Positions 23,320 through 38,300 are shown, counted from the stretch's first letter. The stretch: 64,000 nucleotides of DNA from Vicugna pacos (GCF_048564905.1 NC_133020.1:12433501-12497500); one strand, 5' to 3'. Made by a program: numbers and translations. The notes: generated by a model not told the origin, from the sequence alone.

Positions 23320-26300
23320 CTACAGTTAAAAAAAAAAAAGTCACATTAGTCAACTTAACAAAGGAAAGAAGCAAATCTACATTTATGTGTAACAAGGGAA
23401 TAAAAAAGATTTTTAAAATGTGCTGAGGAAAGGAAGCACAAGAGAAGAGGTGGACGTGCCAGTAAGGACGAGGCTCAGGCCACTGAGGCAGCAGCTAAGA
23501 AAGAGTTCACGCATTTTCCCCATTGAACTCTTTCCCACCACAGCTTCACCTCCAAGGGGCCCCTCTTCCGGACTAAATTTTCAATGACTTTGACGAGCCG
23601 AATTAATGTCAGATCTTTGAAAGATCTGGTTTCCTCCTTTATTTATACTATATTTATACTTCAAACAATATTAGATGATGAGGGCACATTACAATTTGTA
23701 ACTCTAGATTTGAGAAAGAGCACTTGGCATGTAGTGAGTGCTTATTAAGTGTTAAGTAACAATTACAATTGTAACAATTTATTTATTTTGGGACCTACCT
23801 CCTAAGTTAGACTCTAAATTCTCTAAGAGTAACAGCATTAATCATGTCCGTACTTGCTCCCATGCAGTAGGTTTTTAAACATTTGTTTTATAAACATGTA
23901 CATATAAATACATAATGTTCAACCTTTCCATTATTTAAATATATGTTCATAATGATTAAACTTCCCATTGTCAATAAGTAAAGCTAAAATACACTTCAAT
24001 TTTCAATCCACCAAGACTCTATAGAAGTTAACTGTTAGTATTTACCTAGCTCCTCTTCTGCTGTCTCTGGAAAACTGATCTTCGGCTTTGCCAGCTCACC
24101 ACTATCTTCTTCTATGAAAAGGAAATGATGAGCATGTGAATTACAATACTACCAGCAATTTCAAGCAGTTAACGAACAAGAAGAGTATGCTAAGACTATG
24201 CCAAGCAATCAGCTACAAAATGTAACAGGAACAACTCTTTTTTAAGTAACTATGATTATAAAACAATATGCTTTCCTCAACTACTACTCTTAGATCTATA
24301 TTACAACTACTTTGGGGTCAAAAACTCAGTATTTTTATTAAAAATATGTCTGCTTTATTAGTAAGGATCAGCAAGTAATACTATGAAGAGATTAAATATA
24401 CTCACTTATAATTCTTTATATTGCCCTCCAGCAAATTTTGAATTAGGTCCATTCCATTCACCAAATGATTTAGTGTAAAAACTTAGGAACAGAATAGATT
24501 GTATGATAAAAAAATTTAAACAAATGAACACACTGCCAATTTATAATCATGGGCTTCTCTTTGCTTAAACCATATTATACAATGTAAAATCTATAGAAGA
24601 CAGAAACACTAAAACAGAAGTAATGATGAAAAATGATACAAAGTCATGAACAAAAATTCTTACCAGGAAGCACACATTTCCAAAGGCCATACGTTTTTCC
24701 TACCACAGTTTGCCATAGTCTCAGTGTTCCATCCTCAGAACCACTGGCATAGAGTTCTCCATCAGGACTAAATCTCACACAGTGAATAGGACCAAAGTGT
24801 CCTTTGTAGGATTCTGAGAAAGAGGAGGAGGGCTATTAGATCATTTACTACTTGAATATTACATTAAATATTGATAAACTAAATAAAATACTGTCTATAT
24901 TATTGGAAAGATGTGAAATTCATTAGAACAAATTCAAAGAACTATACCTAATTAAAAATAAACTGATTCTCATCACAAAGTGGTATTTCATGCCTATCAT
25001 TTCTTAAAAAAAAAAAAAGCTTCCTGCTTCAATAAAGATAAAGAGAAAATGAACCCCCCTCTACAATCTACAGAAAGCAGACCTAAATTCTATCAATTCA
25101 ACCCCATTTCCAAATCCTAAACTCTATTTATGAGGGAACCGAGTCTTATTATAACTACAGAGAACCACCAGATGGAGCTCTTTTACACACTCCGCCTCTT
25201 CATTTCCTATTAGACTGTCTGGAGTCCAGTAGTCATTCTGCCACTCAGAACATAAAGACACCAAGGTCAATGCTGACCCTATACGGAGTTTACTGAGAAA
25301 ACAAACAGATTAGCAGCAGTGTTGCTCTGTTTAGGGCATATCCTTATTTGTGAACTTTTCTCATTTATTCTAGTGCCTCAGCACCTTACCAGTTTTCAAA
25401 GTTCTTCACTAGATCAATATTCCTGTTCTGTCTTCAAGCCTATTCAACTTAAGGACACTGAAGCACTGTCTTCCCTCAGAATATCACGAGAACAGTACCA
25501 TGAGAATAGAAAGAATATGAGATCTTAGAGAGAATGGCTGGGTCCAAGGCCACCAAGTATTCACTAAATGGGACCCCCGAAATCAGGCAAGTAATTTACT
25601 TCTCTTTTTCAAAGAGAATAAAACATGTGGCCAAAACATTCTAAAACTAATCTTATATAAAAACAATGGAAAAGAATCTCTTATTTAAAAGTCACTTATA
25701 TTCAAGCAATAAAGGGTGGACCATAAGCATTTAAAATAGATTCCATATGGTCCATTTGCCCAACTCAAATCCATCAATTTTCCCAAAGACACAAAACATA
25801 AAATTGTCTTTTATTCTTTGTACGCAATTCTAACAAGTTTAAATAAGTTCACTGGATGGTAAAACAGTATAGCTAGAAATAAAGTGGTAGCTAAAAAATT
25901 CACTGAGGTGTTAATTTAAGTCTTAATTACATTTGAGAAAGGCAACTACGTCATTTTAAGGGCAGAAAAAGGACAACTCACCTAATTCTTCCCCACTATT
26001 ATAATCATACTTATAAAGTTTAAAATCTTCACCACCTGCAACAAGAAATTCTTTCTCAGGATGAAGAGATGCAGAATTGATGGTTGCAGGTGCTTCAAAG
26101 GATTTAATTGGGTCCAAACTAGAAAAAAATTTAAATAATATTAATAAATTTTGAATATTATGTAAATAATACAATAATTAGTTACATTGAAACTAAACTC
26201 TGCTACCCAAGGAACAATTTAATAGTCATTTAGTCAAAGATAGTGACGTTAAAAACAAAACAAATAAGAACAAACCTCTAAATAATACTAGCCAAAAAAA

Positions 26301-29300
26301 AAAAAAATCATAAGGATACCATGCTCAAATGGAGTTCATCCCCAAAATACAAAGACACTTCCACAGAGGAATATCCACCTTTTGTGTGGTGACTATCTTC
26401 CTGTAAATGAGTGTGCTGGCTAATTAAAACTGTATGGCTAATATATTTGGATTTTTGCTTTGAAAAAAATTTAATTCTGCATTGTTTGATTCTTCCATGA
26501 CAAGCACATATTACCTTTGTAAATAAAAAAAGCTTTTACAGTAAGTAATTAATATAAAGGATTATTTGCAAATTATTTTCACCTCCTCAGAATTTGTAAG
26601 TTTCTGCAACAGGAAAAATTAATGCCATGAAAAAAAATACCTGCTAAAAATGGCTCAGTTTTTACTATCAGACTATAAAAGAACAACTAAATAAGAGACT
26701 GTAGCAATGCAATAACAATCAATGCATAACACAGGCTTCACCCAAATATCAATGAGTTTGGACATCAGCCCCGTGGCAGTCCTTAGAGGCCTCCAACATA
26801 AAACACTAGAGCACCCCAGCTCCTAACGCTGCCACCTCACTCCCATCACCGCACTGCAGAGCACGAAAGTGAAAGTCAGGCATGACTTACGCAGGATCAT
26901 GAGTAGCAAATTTCTGGCTCAAATGTTAGAATATTTAATAGGCCAGCAAACCTCTGCCACCAAAATGGGATTTAAGGCAACGTTTTATAGTAGGGTCGCA
27001 TGCTGCCCAAATCCAGAAGCAACCAATGAACACAGCTATACAATTTAATGGTTCTGGGCAGTAACGTTCTACTATCATCAGTTCATCGTGTGCATGGGCT
27101 CCTTTACATTCTTAATTGCTCTTCTCCATTCTGACTGCCGTCTCTTTCCTTCTGTCATTCAGTGAAGCTTATCAACTCTGCAAATGAGCCTTTAGAGGAA
27201 AGGTCAGGACTGCTGGTCAGAGTATAATGTGGTATTTTCTTTATGGAAATCAAATAAGTGGCATGTGTACTAAGAACTTTAAACACACTCCTACCCTGTG
27301 TTTCGTTTGTTTCAAACTAGTTTACTTAAAGATTCCACTTTCACTCTTCAACAGAGTTTATGTATTTCTCATGTGCTGCTTTACTCATTAGTTCATCTAC
27401 TTCTGAAGGGTTACTCAGTGTCACCCTCATCAGCCAACCATCTTCATAACAGGAACTGTTGGCAAGTGCTGGATTTTCTGCAAGAGCTTCATCAATTTCA
27501 GTTACTTCTCCTAACAGAGAACAGAGTTCACTAGTAGCTTTCACACTTTCCAAAGCATCAAACGCATCCCGTTTGTTCAATTTTGTCCCAACTTCAGGCA
27601 GACTATAGTAAACTATACCTCGCAAAGCTTCCTGGGCAAAACTGCTGATTCCTACTGTTCCAATCCATTTTCTGTTGTTACCCAGTCATGTTTGTCTGTG
27701 AATCTACACATGAAGAGCAGAGCAAGGCCAGCAGCTTCCAAATGGTGCCCACCCTCAGCCCCCAGGGCCATGGAGGGCAAGGAGGGGAGGTGCCCAAGGT
27801 GGTGCACAGGGTGCACACAAACATTCCTACCCTTTGAACTGATAATTCTACTCACAGGATTCTCTTGCAAGGGATCACTCAGAGAGGTACCATAAACCTC
27901 ACTGTGTTGAAACAGGGGAACTGACACATAATTTGGTATAACCTATAATGCAGTACACCTAGTAAAAATGTTTTCAAAGAATTTTAATGCCTAAGAATAT
28001 TTAAAAATAAAAAAAATAAAAATTATACTCATTAGGGTCCTAGTAACTAAAGAAAAAAACCCACACAAATATACATACACACAACAAAGAAAAAAGACTA
28101 GCAGAAAAGACAGCTACCATCAACCTTCTGGCACCTATGGCTATAGGATTATGGGCACATTTTAAAAAATTGTTATTTTCCAAATTTTGAAAATCATTTA
28201 ATATATAGTCACAAAAATTAAGTCTCTTTTAAAAATAATCATTAGGTCTACGCTATATTCGGCAATAGAAAAAAAATCACTACTTCCCTATAATTTTAAA
28301 GTGAAATAGCAGAAGCAAGATGCAGTAATGAACAACATTAATTACAGCACGAGCTCAGTGATCCTCCTAGGAAAAATACAACTTAAAAGCTGTTCAGTTT
28401 TACCAGTAAGTGTCCTAATTATCTGGGAGTGAATTCAACTCCTTTGATCAAGGTACACCACATTCTTTAAAAAACACATTAATAGCTATAAAAATATTTC
28501 CCTCCACATTACGAAGCATAAGCCAAGATATGCCTTTAAAAGAGTTAAATACATTAGCATAGGCCTTCCAATTTTTAAGAACCCTAAACTGTCCTTTGAT
28601 ACCAGAAAAGAAAATGAAGGTGTTTCTTGGACATACCTTACTGCACTGTGAAAAGCAATAGATCGTCCATAAGTTATTACCAAGATCTCCCCCTCAGGAA
28701 TATATTCCATACTGCTAACAGACATATTAAAATTTAGAGATTTCACTTCCGTCATGGTAGCGTGATCCCAAAGGCTGCGGTGGGGGGGGGGGAGGGGGGA
28801 GAGGAAAATAAGATGGTATTTATTCATTTAAGAAAAAAGCTTCTACCTTATATTGTACCTGCAGATTAACCGATGAAAATGATCACAACTTCAGTAAAAC
28901 AACCTCCATTCTAACTCATAAATTACAGGTGATATTGAGAGATTTTCGGTTCCTATAAGACATCAAATTACCTGGTAGCTTGTTGGTGAAGTCAACATTA
29001 ACACTTTAAATACACTTTGCAAATGATTCAGCAGAACTATGCCATTAAGGCATTTATCTCCTTATCTAATAATGAGTTGTAATGTCGCTCTAAGTAACAG
29101 TTTTTACACTCTATCTTCGTGAAACTCCAGTTCTTACACTCTATTTTCGTGAAACTCCACAATAGCTATTTATCTTTCATAAGAAAAATACATTAGGAGT
29201 CAGCTTACAAAATTCTGTATAGAATTCAGGGCTTTAACGGACCCCTATGGCAGCCTGTCCACTGACCCAGGTTAAGTGCACCTGCATATAAAGGTGTCAG

Positions 29301-32300
29301 TAGTTGTAGTTGTCTTGTGAATTCTACCCCATGTTTATAAGTAAATGGATAGTTCCAGAAAAATGTCACCTATGTGCAGCCTAAGTTGTAATGTTCAGAG
29401 GCAATTCTTCCTATATAGTAGTTACAAAAAAATTTTAAATATAAACTCCAAGGTCAAATACTTTTCAAACTTTAAATTATTAAAGAAAAATTACTTACCG
29501 AACAGTTTTATCATCAGCTGAAAGAATCTGTTTATCCTCACTGCACCATAGAGCCTTTTTAATACCAGAGGTATGACCACTGATTTCCTTAGGTTCTTAG
29601 GATGAAACAATTTAAAATATACTTGTTAATATTTGACTTTTAAAACTGAGCAATATTGGGGCAAAAAAATGTTTTAAGTTAGTCTGCAACTTTTCAAAGC
29701 CCAGCACAACTCAAACTTGATGTTTACCCAGAATACACTTAGTTTTTTCTGAACTGAAACAAACATGTATCTGCATGACAAGGACCCAAGAACTATGATG
29801 CTATAGGTAGCTGGGATTGAGTACACCACTCTCTCCAGTCAACATTTCTGCTTTCAAAAGCAGTATTGTATTGCAGTGAAATAAAAAAACTAATGTGACA
29901 TAATAATTTAATAAGAACACTGACACTCAGAACAAGAGAGCCTGAGCTAATTCTAGTGCTATCACTTATGCTAGGACCTTCAAGCCACTGCTGGCAAAGC
30001 AAAGCATCAAAAGAATCTGTCTCTGTTGGAGACTTCCCCTTCAGAAGACTGAAAAAACAAAAAACAAAACGCTCATTATCTCTGGGCAAAGCACATGTTG
30101 GAGGCAATATCACTCAACACAACTTTGACTTGGGCAAGTCACTCAACCTTTCGAAGACTATGTTTCTTCACCTGTAAAATGGGATAACAATAATTACTAT
30201 ACCTCAGAGGTTAAGAATCCAGTGGGAATATACAACTAAAGTTTCTTTTTTTTTTTTTTGCCTTTTTTTCTCTTTTAAAAAAAATAGTGATCGATTTACT
30301 ATAGGTATCTTACATTAAATCCCCTCAAGCGACAGCATCTCTATTCCCACAGTTCTGTGTGTGGGAGTCTGGAGGCTGGCCAGTGGTGGACATGTCCAAA
30401 GAGACAACACTAGACCAGTACTATGACCCCAACTTACTCTTTGGCTGCGTGTTTGTGTGGATAGCGAGACCTGAATGCAGAACACAGACAGACACTGCTA
30501 TCAGACACAGATGAAAACCATGCACACATTATAGCAGCCATCATCCAAAGTTTCTAACCTGGTGTCTGACAGGAAAAGCCCAGTTAATTGCTCTTATTTC
30601 AAGTGCTAGGCAGTGGAAGAGCCACTTTTAAAAAGCAGTGTTGAGAAAGGTCAAAGACGACCGAAAACATCTGTCTGAACCTGAACTACCTTGCTGAGTC
30701 AGACAGGCACAGTCACTAATTAAGGGAGGTCAGAGGACGTGGCTGTGCTGCGGCGTAAAGCTATCAGAGACAATGAGAAATACTCCCAGGTGCCAATGGA
30801 GAATGTCTTATCAATTTAGTTTATTTCTTCACCTTAGAAGTACTTTTAGAACACGTATCTCAGGAAAAACTGCTTAATTGCCAACTTAGCTTGACTCTCT
30901 TACAAATTTCTAAAGTTTACTGACTAATGAATAAACAATAAATGCCCATGATACAAAATTTAAGATATAAACTAATATATAGTAAGTAAAACAAAATTCT
31001 GTTCGTTATACTTTGGTAGCTTTTAAAATATATATATTATGTGGCTAGAAAAGCATTAAAATATTACAAAGTAGAGGTGAATATCTGGACTAGTAAAGAA
31101 AAGGTATCTCTTAGAATTTCTGTCAAATGAGAGAATTCATAAATGATAGATTTTACTACCAAAAATCTTTTAACACGTGTACCATAAACCTTACCAACAA
31201 AATTTAAAAACAAATGACAAACCAGAATAAAGAAACTTTAAAACTAGTAAGAAAAAGATGATCACAACAGATATATGGCCAAAAGGATGAACACTTAGTT
31301 CAGAAAAAAGATACATTAAAATGATATTCAACAGTAGTTTAATCTCATGAATAATTTTTAAAGTTCACTTTAATATGACAAAATCGTTTTTCTTCTATTT
31401 AAGTGGCAAAGGTGACATTAGTTAACAGTGTTCGCTAGAACAGGTTAGCTACAGATATATTTTTTTACTTCCCTGGCAGGCTCTTCGGTAACATCTATCA
31501 GTGGCTTCCAAGTGTACCTCCCCTTTGTCCCAACAATTCTATTTTTATGTAGGTATCCTAAGAAACAATGTGCAAATATTTGAACTGTAAGGATGTTTAG
31601 CATAACACTGCTTATAACCTTTAAAATCTGTCAACAGCCTAAACAGGATGTAACAGAAGATAGACTAATATACTTATTCACAGGATAGAGACCCACACAA
31701 TCATTGAAGAGTAGACAGAATATGTAAAGACATGAAAAAACTGTTACTGCAGACTTTTAGCAGTTCCTGAATACACTCATGCAGTTCAAGAATCTAAACA
31801 TGAAAACACACAAAGAATTCTTACCTTTCTCACCCAAAGGTAACCACTCTTTCCAACCAAAAGGTAGTTAATACTGTTATGCACCTTTTTAGACTTAATA
31901 TCATGATAAAAATTTATTAGCATAAAATGTTAAATTGTAGAAAGGTTATACAAGCATAATGTAGAAAATAGTCAATATTTAAAAAAAAAGACCAGAAGAA
32001 CATGAACTTGAAACTAAAGACATTAACAGTATTTAATAATACTGGGTGATGGATTGTTTTAAATTTTTTTTTTTTGGTGGCTACCTTTATTTTCCTAACA
32101 TGAGTACTAAACATGAATTCCTTTAACTAGGAAAAGTTATTTAAGTTAAAATATAATAAAACCACCAATATGCATTAATTACTTACCTGCTTCAGGTTTG
32201 TTCAAGTCATATATGCGTAACAGTTTATCCTGTCCCCCGGTTAACAAGTAATTACTATCCTGAAAACACACACAAGCAAAATGTTACTACATTAACTACT

Positions 32301-35300
32301 GTAATAGTTACATCTCTGAAACTTCAACACCAAATAAAATCTACATAAGCTCACAGATGTCACAAAGATGCAGACAGGCCAATTACTCAGTGTCTTCTGG
32401 ACACTGCAGAGCATTTATTTTTCTCATAAATGCAAAAGACATTTAAGCTTCCCAGTTAAAACATCACACCACACCACATGGCTTCTCTTAGACTGCCCTG
32501 ATCCTGCTCCCCTCCCTCTGGAGCAGCATTTCTGTGATAATCTAAAATTTATCCTCTCCCTTCTGAAAGTAGTTGGGGAACATTATTTGGGCTTTTTAGA
32601 TGTTTGTTGCTATTGCTGGAGGATCAATAGAGGAGTTCTAGGGTTTCTTAAATGTACCAACCAAGAAAAAATACAGCTGACCCTTAAACAATGCAGGGGT
32701 TAGGGGCACCACCCTTCAAGCAGTTGAAAATCCATGTCTAAGTCACTGTTGGCCCTCCATATACATGGTTTCCCTGTACCCGTGGATTCAACCAACCATG
32801 GACCCGTAATACTGTAGAATTTACTACTGAAAAATCTCTGTGTATAACCCATGCAGTTCAAGCCCCTGGCTTTCATGGGTCAGCTGTAAATACACATAAT
32901 TATTCTATGGTCAAATCAAATATACGCCAATATCAATCAAATATTCCTCAGAACACCAAATATAAATCAGATATACAAACCAATCAAATACATAGTCAGT
33001 GTCATATCCTCTAATAACAGCAATTTAACCCCTAAAATAAATCCCATTTTCTGATACCTGTGTAAAATCCACAGTCTTGACAATGTGTTTATGAGCCAGG
33101 GTCATCAATTCATCTCCTGAGACAGCATCCCACACTTTGCTAAACATGAAAAGTAAAACAAAAAAATAAACATAATAGTAATTCTGATGATTATCAAATA
33201 AGGTTATAATAATATGCAAAATGTTACATAAATGCATTATAATATAAAAGCTGCATAACCTATCTAATTTTGACAATGCAAAAGATCCACGACCAATCCA
33301 TCCTTACTTTCATTTTAGCCCGTAGACATAAGATCCTTTTAGCAATACTGTAAACACTTAAACCAATTCAGTTACATCTTTCCATTTTTTTCTCTATTCT
33401 CTACTCTCATGTACATGCAAAACAAAAAAAAAGAAAAACAAGAAATCCTTTAAAAATGTACAGGAGAATGAAAGGCCTTGATATAGGTTACATAAAATTT
33501 TAAATCAAGATAGTACAGATGAGAATATTCTCCCCATCTTTTCTTCAAAGTTGACTCTTAAATTCTCAAATCTTAGTCCAATTAACTTCCCCACAAAATA
33601 TCAGCCCTTGATTATATAATGCTAACAATGAGAGAATTTTAAATCTCTCAATTGCATGTTCCCTAACCCATTCCAACCCAAAGTATGTGTCTATGTTGGG
33701 GGATAATAGTTAAATAATACTTCAGAAAGATACTGTAATGGGTTCCCCAAATTAAAATGCTTAAAAAAGAAGAAAAAAAGAATTCATTTTATATCAGAAG
33801 AAATTATTGAAGAATAAATGAGAAAACTTTCTAAACAGGGCAAAGAAACTGTTATGAGAAACAAGCTATGTTCCATAAAGATTTCCATTTTAACATAACT
33901 GACATTTATTTTTAGGAATAAAGTGAACAATGAACAGTAGAGAAAGAAAAAGAAAAGCAGAAAAAAGCAAGAGTATCTTTTCTTCATTTACTCAATAAGC
34001 AGACAATAAATACATCAAGTACATTATATCATTCTAGATCCAGTGCACCAGAGGGGAAAAAAAAAATGATCCCAAAGAAAGTTCCTTCCCTTACTAGAGC
34101 TTTAGCTTTAGCTAAGGAGAAAAAAACATGCATTAAATAATACTTAAGAAATATAATTAAAAGACAAACATATGGCTATAGAAACATATGCAAAAAACAC
34201 ACCACTAATTATTCCAGAAAGTAGAGAAAATCTAAGCAGCAAAGCCAGTAGTCTTAAAAAGCAAAATACTGGGGGAGGAGGGGGAAGGCTATGGTAGACA
34301 AGCATTAACAGCATGTACAGTAGTAAAGAAACATGAACCATCTAACAGGAATAAATGCTGATGATACAATATAAACCTTGCAAAGGATACACTTGAGTCA
34401 TTTGAGTGGCTGAATAAATAGGCTCTGAGAGAAACAACGCCAACTATGAGTGGCTGCTACTAAATCCTCAAGTATTAATTTCTCTTTGCACAGGGAACCT
34501 GCTCCAAACTCTCCCGTTTCCAATTCAACTCTCTGGCCCAAACCTACTTTCTCAACCTCATTTTGTATTATTTCTCTGAATCTAGTCACACCACATCATA
34601 AACCATTCCTCAAACAAGCCAGGCATTTTGTTCTATTTGTCTTTGCTCATAAAGTCCCATTAAGTCTGTATTTTATATTCTCAGCTAACAAAGTCCTACT
34701 CATCCTCAGGGCTCATTTCAAATGCTATCTTTTTATTAAATCTTCTATTTAACTTGCCTCCATTAACCATTCCTTTCTGTTTTTCCACAGAATTCAGCTT
34801 ATACTGATTACTATGTATAATTTTGCTTTGCTTTTACTTTTACTTACATATGTTTACTCTTAATCACAGGGAAATCAGTGCTAAGAGTTAACAAAGATTA
34901 GGATTCCAGATTAGTGCAATAACAGAAGGTGTCAAAAGTGAAAAAAAAATCAAATGTACCTAAAACTTCTACCCTACTCACATGATGACAAGTCTCAAAG
35001 GAACTCTGGGGGATGTCCTCTGAAATACTAATTTCAAGTATATTCAATCATCCCAAAGCCCTTAAAATCTAGTTTTCTGCTTAGACCACGTCCAACTGGG
35101 GAGAAGGAAGAACTGGAGTGTCTAAAGTAGCACCATCCAGAGGGCCAGTGTATCTGCAGTCTTTTTCTTCCTGTTGAGAAACAGGAGTAAAATGGAGGAT
35201 GCCACTCCCTGACAGAGAATGTTCTAGTCACTTGTACTAATTCTGGTACATTTCCATGATTCACAGTGAGTCCTTAGAAACGGAGTTCTAAGAATCTGGA

Positions 35301-38300
35301 ATAACCTGAATCTTTTATAACATATCTTTCAATCTCCAGGCAAGAAATTGGTATGAATTAGCTGGTGGCAGGGATCAAATCAAAACAAGGGAAAGGATAT
35401 CCCCCAAGGGGCCCCCCTGGACAAAACAGAAATGGCAGGAAGGGCCCACACAGGAAGATGTTTAATGAAGCATCATTAACAGTATCAACAGCTAATCCTG
35501 TATCATTTATTTTCTGCACAGCTCATGAAGTACCTGCCATCTGCCTAAATGCCTCTTATAATCCCTGTTTCTTGTATGTAACAGTCAGTATTATCTGACG
35601 AATACTTTTCCTCTTCTGAGAACAGATTTACTTACCCTAAGTCTCAAAAGAGGGACTGCTTAACTTACTTGTTTAAAGCCTTAACAAAACACTTAAGCTA
35701 TTTCAGGTGTATAACTGTCTAATTATCTTAACATGGTGACCAAGTCATCCAAAACAAAAAAAGACAATATTATCTTTGATTTATTGAGAACCTTATTCAG
35801 AGAAAAATTAGCTCTTTCTATTGACTTCCACAAGAAAAAAAAAGCAATCATACACTCTGGTTACCCATAGGTACCCAAACCCAGATCTATTTAAGCACTC
35901 TCTGGAAAGAGTATAGGAATTATCTATATTTGTGGTACAGATGATCTGATGGGAAGATAGTAGAGGTACTGAGAAGAGGATCAGGAGATGCAATGCTAAC
36001 ATTAACTCTGTGAATTCAAAGCTGTAGAGGATGGCGTTTCAGGAACAGTATATGCTTCAACTAACTGACTGCCTGAATTACCTCTAGATAACATTCTAAA
36101 CTGACCCACAAACCTGCTCTCCTAAATATAATTTTCTCTACAAGAAACAGGAACAAAATTCTCATTTAGACAGACATGACGTTAATGAACTTTCCGAGAA
36201 AAGTTAAGAATGAAGGAAGAAGAAGAATTACCTAAAAATGATTGATATCAGCCATGATTAATCAGGTGAGCTGGGGAGCTATTCTTTAGCTGGATCAAGT
36301 TCTCTAATAGCAGGCCCCTTACAAATCATTAAAAGAGGATAATATAAACAAAGAATGCACACACTCCCACGCCTAACAGACAGACACAGAGCAAGTAAGG
36401 GCTATGTCTCAGCTAGCACTTACTGAGCACCTGCTGTGTAACAGACACTAGGCTGGACTCCAGGCACCTAAGTAGAGAAAGATGTGTCTCATCCTCCCAA
36501 TAAATATGTTGGTCTTATACTCACTTTACAGATATGAAAACCGAGGTTTAAGAAGCATCTCATGATCAAACTGAAAAAATACAGCATGGCTATCACATAA
36601 CTCAGGTGTGCCTAATGCAAATGCTGACATCTTTCCTACTACATCATGGCACCTCAACGCTTTACCTAAGGGGAAAACCAACCAGAAGTACTCCTTGATA
36701 TTTAAATTTACATAAACTTCCTTGCATGAAACCAGAAGGTTTCATGGCTTTAGCCATAGGAATTCCAAAATAACACATATAATTTTGGTCTAGTGGAGGT
36801 GATAGCTATCAGTGTTACCTTACATATGTAACATTTACACAGCCATTAGATATTAGGCAATATTCTAAATATTAGAAACACATTAACTTATTTAATATTC
36901 ATAACCAGTATTTGAGACAAACACTATTACTATTCTCACTTTTACAGATGATGAAACTGAGAAAAACAGAGGTTAAATAAAGTTCACAAGGTCACAGAGG
37001 TATTAAATGATGGAGCCAGCATCCATGCTTTTAAAAACCACTTGTAAAAACAGACACTAAGGCTTGAAATGTGAAGAAAGCATAAAAACAACACTGAATA
37101 TACCTATACACAGACATGCCCTCAAATGTATGATTTGGGTTATTAATGTTGTCTTAGTGACCTAAATAGAGATGCCTGTGCCTCTGGCAGCAAGATAAAA
37201 ATCCTGACTACTCTTCTCAGAACTCCATTAAAGTATTTAAAGTGCCCTACTTTTCCACACCCTTTCTTTCTCCATTTCAAAGTAATTATCACTTGAACAG
37301 TAATTTCTATCTAATTTCCTTTATTTCTTTTCCTGAGGACTGGTATTACAATTTGGTCAAATGTACAAATCAAGAGCCTTCAGGGATTTTACAGAGATGG
37401 GCATCCTCCCTAACAAGCTTCTGCACAGGTCTCTTAAAGATCAGAGCAAGACCATCAAGCAGGCGATGAAGCATTTTGCTTGTGTAATTATCATTGCTAG
37501 GGCCAGATAACACAGAACTGAGGTCAACAAAAATGTGTTTTTCCAGAACTGCAATGCAAAAGCTTGTCTCTTTTAATGCTAATTTCTGTAGTGTTTAAAA
37601 TCCTGTTATGTCACCTAATTCTAATTAATTAAAAATACCACTTTATTAGCTATTACTATAACTTATCACCACCAAATTGGATCCAGTTTCATTAATGACA
37701 TTATAATAATCCACTTACCAAATATCTGAAATCTAGAGTTGTTAATTCCAATTTACCATCTCTGTTACAAAATCAATGACATTCATTCCCAATGACAATA
37801 GTCCAAATGGACTGAACAAAAAACAAACTTTGGAGGAGCTGAAGGGGAAAAAAATGGCTGAAGTCATGGCAGACACAAATGTCCCATAAGCAAAACCAAG
37901 ATCTGTAATTCATCCATCCTTTATCCTTCTACTTTAGAAAAATTATGTATTTATTTGACAAACATAAGGAATTGAATAAGCCAGGGAACAAAAAATATAC
38001 GACATGGCTCCTGACAAAAAAATGTAAGACTTAAGTGCATAAGTACTACAAAAGAGCCAGAAGCTTAATACAGGGAACAGAATGAGCAAAAAGGGAATGG
38101 ACACTTTCACCTTCAGCACTCTGTAAATTTTCCTTCTCTGAGAATCACCTTTATATCCTATTTTTCACCTCAAATAATCAACAATCAAAGAAGTCTCAGT
38201 CACATTATAAGCACACAAGCAGACATCTTAAAGCAACAGTTGATCTGAAGCTGTTGACAGGAATGGATTTACATAAAGCCAAACAGTTTGTTGTTTTATC

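Larger units (their letters stand above)
23320..25981 (-). other. STRAP: STRAP introns 7-9
   Basis: Introns 7 (24,814-25,981), 8 (24,112-24,663) and 9 (23,320-24,045), separated by exons 8 and 9. A possible MIR/L2 tail lies near 23,720-23,770 in intron 9. No RNA gene and no clear transposon were recognised in introns 7 and 8. Confidence 0.8.
26119..28636 (-). other. STRAP: STRAP intron 6
   Basis: A 2.5 kb intron whose main content is the GCSH processed pseudogene at 27,303-27,815, in the same orientation as STRAP. The flanks 26,119-27,300 and 27,820-28,636 are AT-rich with no recognised element. Confidence 0.85.
28775..29498 (-). other. STRAP: STRAP intron 5
   Basis: A 0.7 kb intron. It begins next to exon 5 and ends in the C-rich acceptor tract of exon 6. 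It holds a 30-bp tandem duplication near 29,107-29,166. No transposon was recognised. Confidence 0.85.
29596..32186 (-). other. STRAP: STRAP intron 4
   Basis: A 2.6 kb intron. It holds a MIR at about 29,900-30,225 split by about 140 bp of other sequence, and an L1M 3'-end piece at about 31,480-31,850. Nothing else was recognised; 30,240-31,470 looks unique. Confidence 0.8.
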
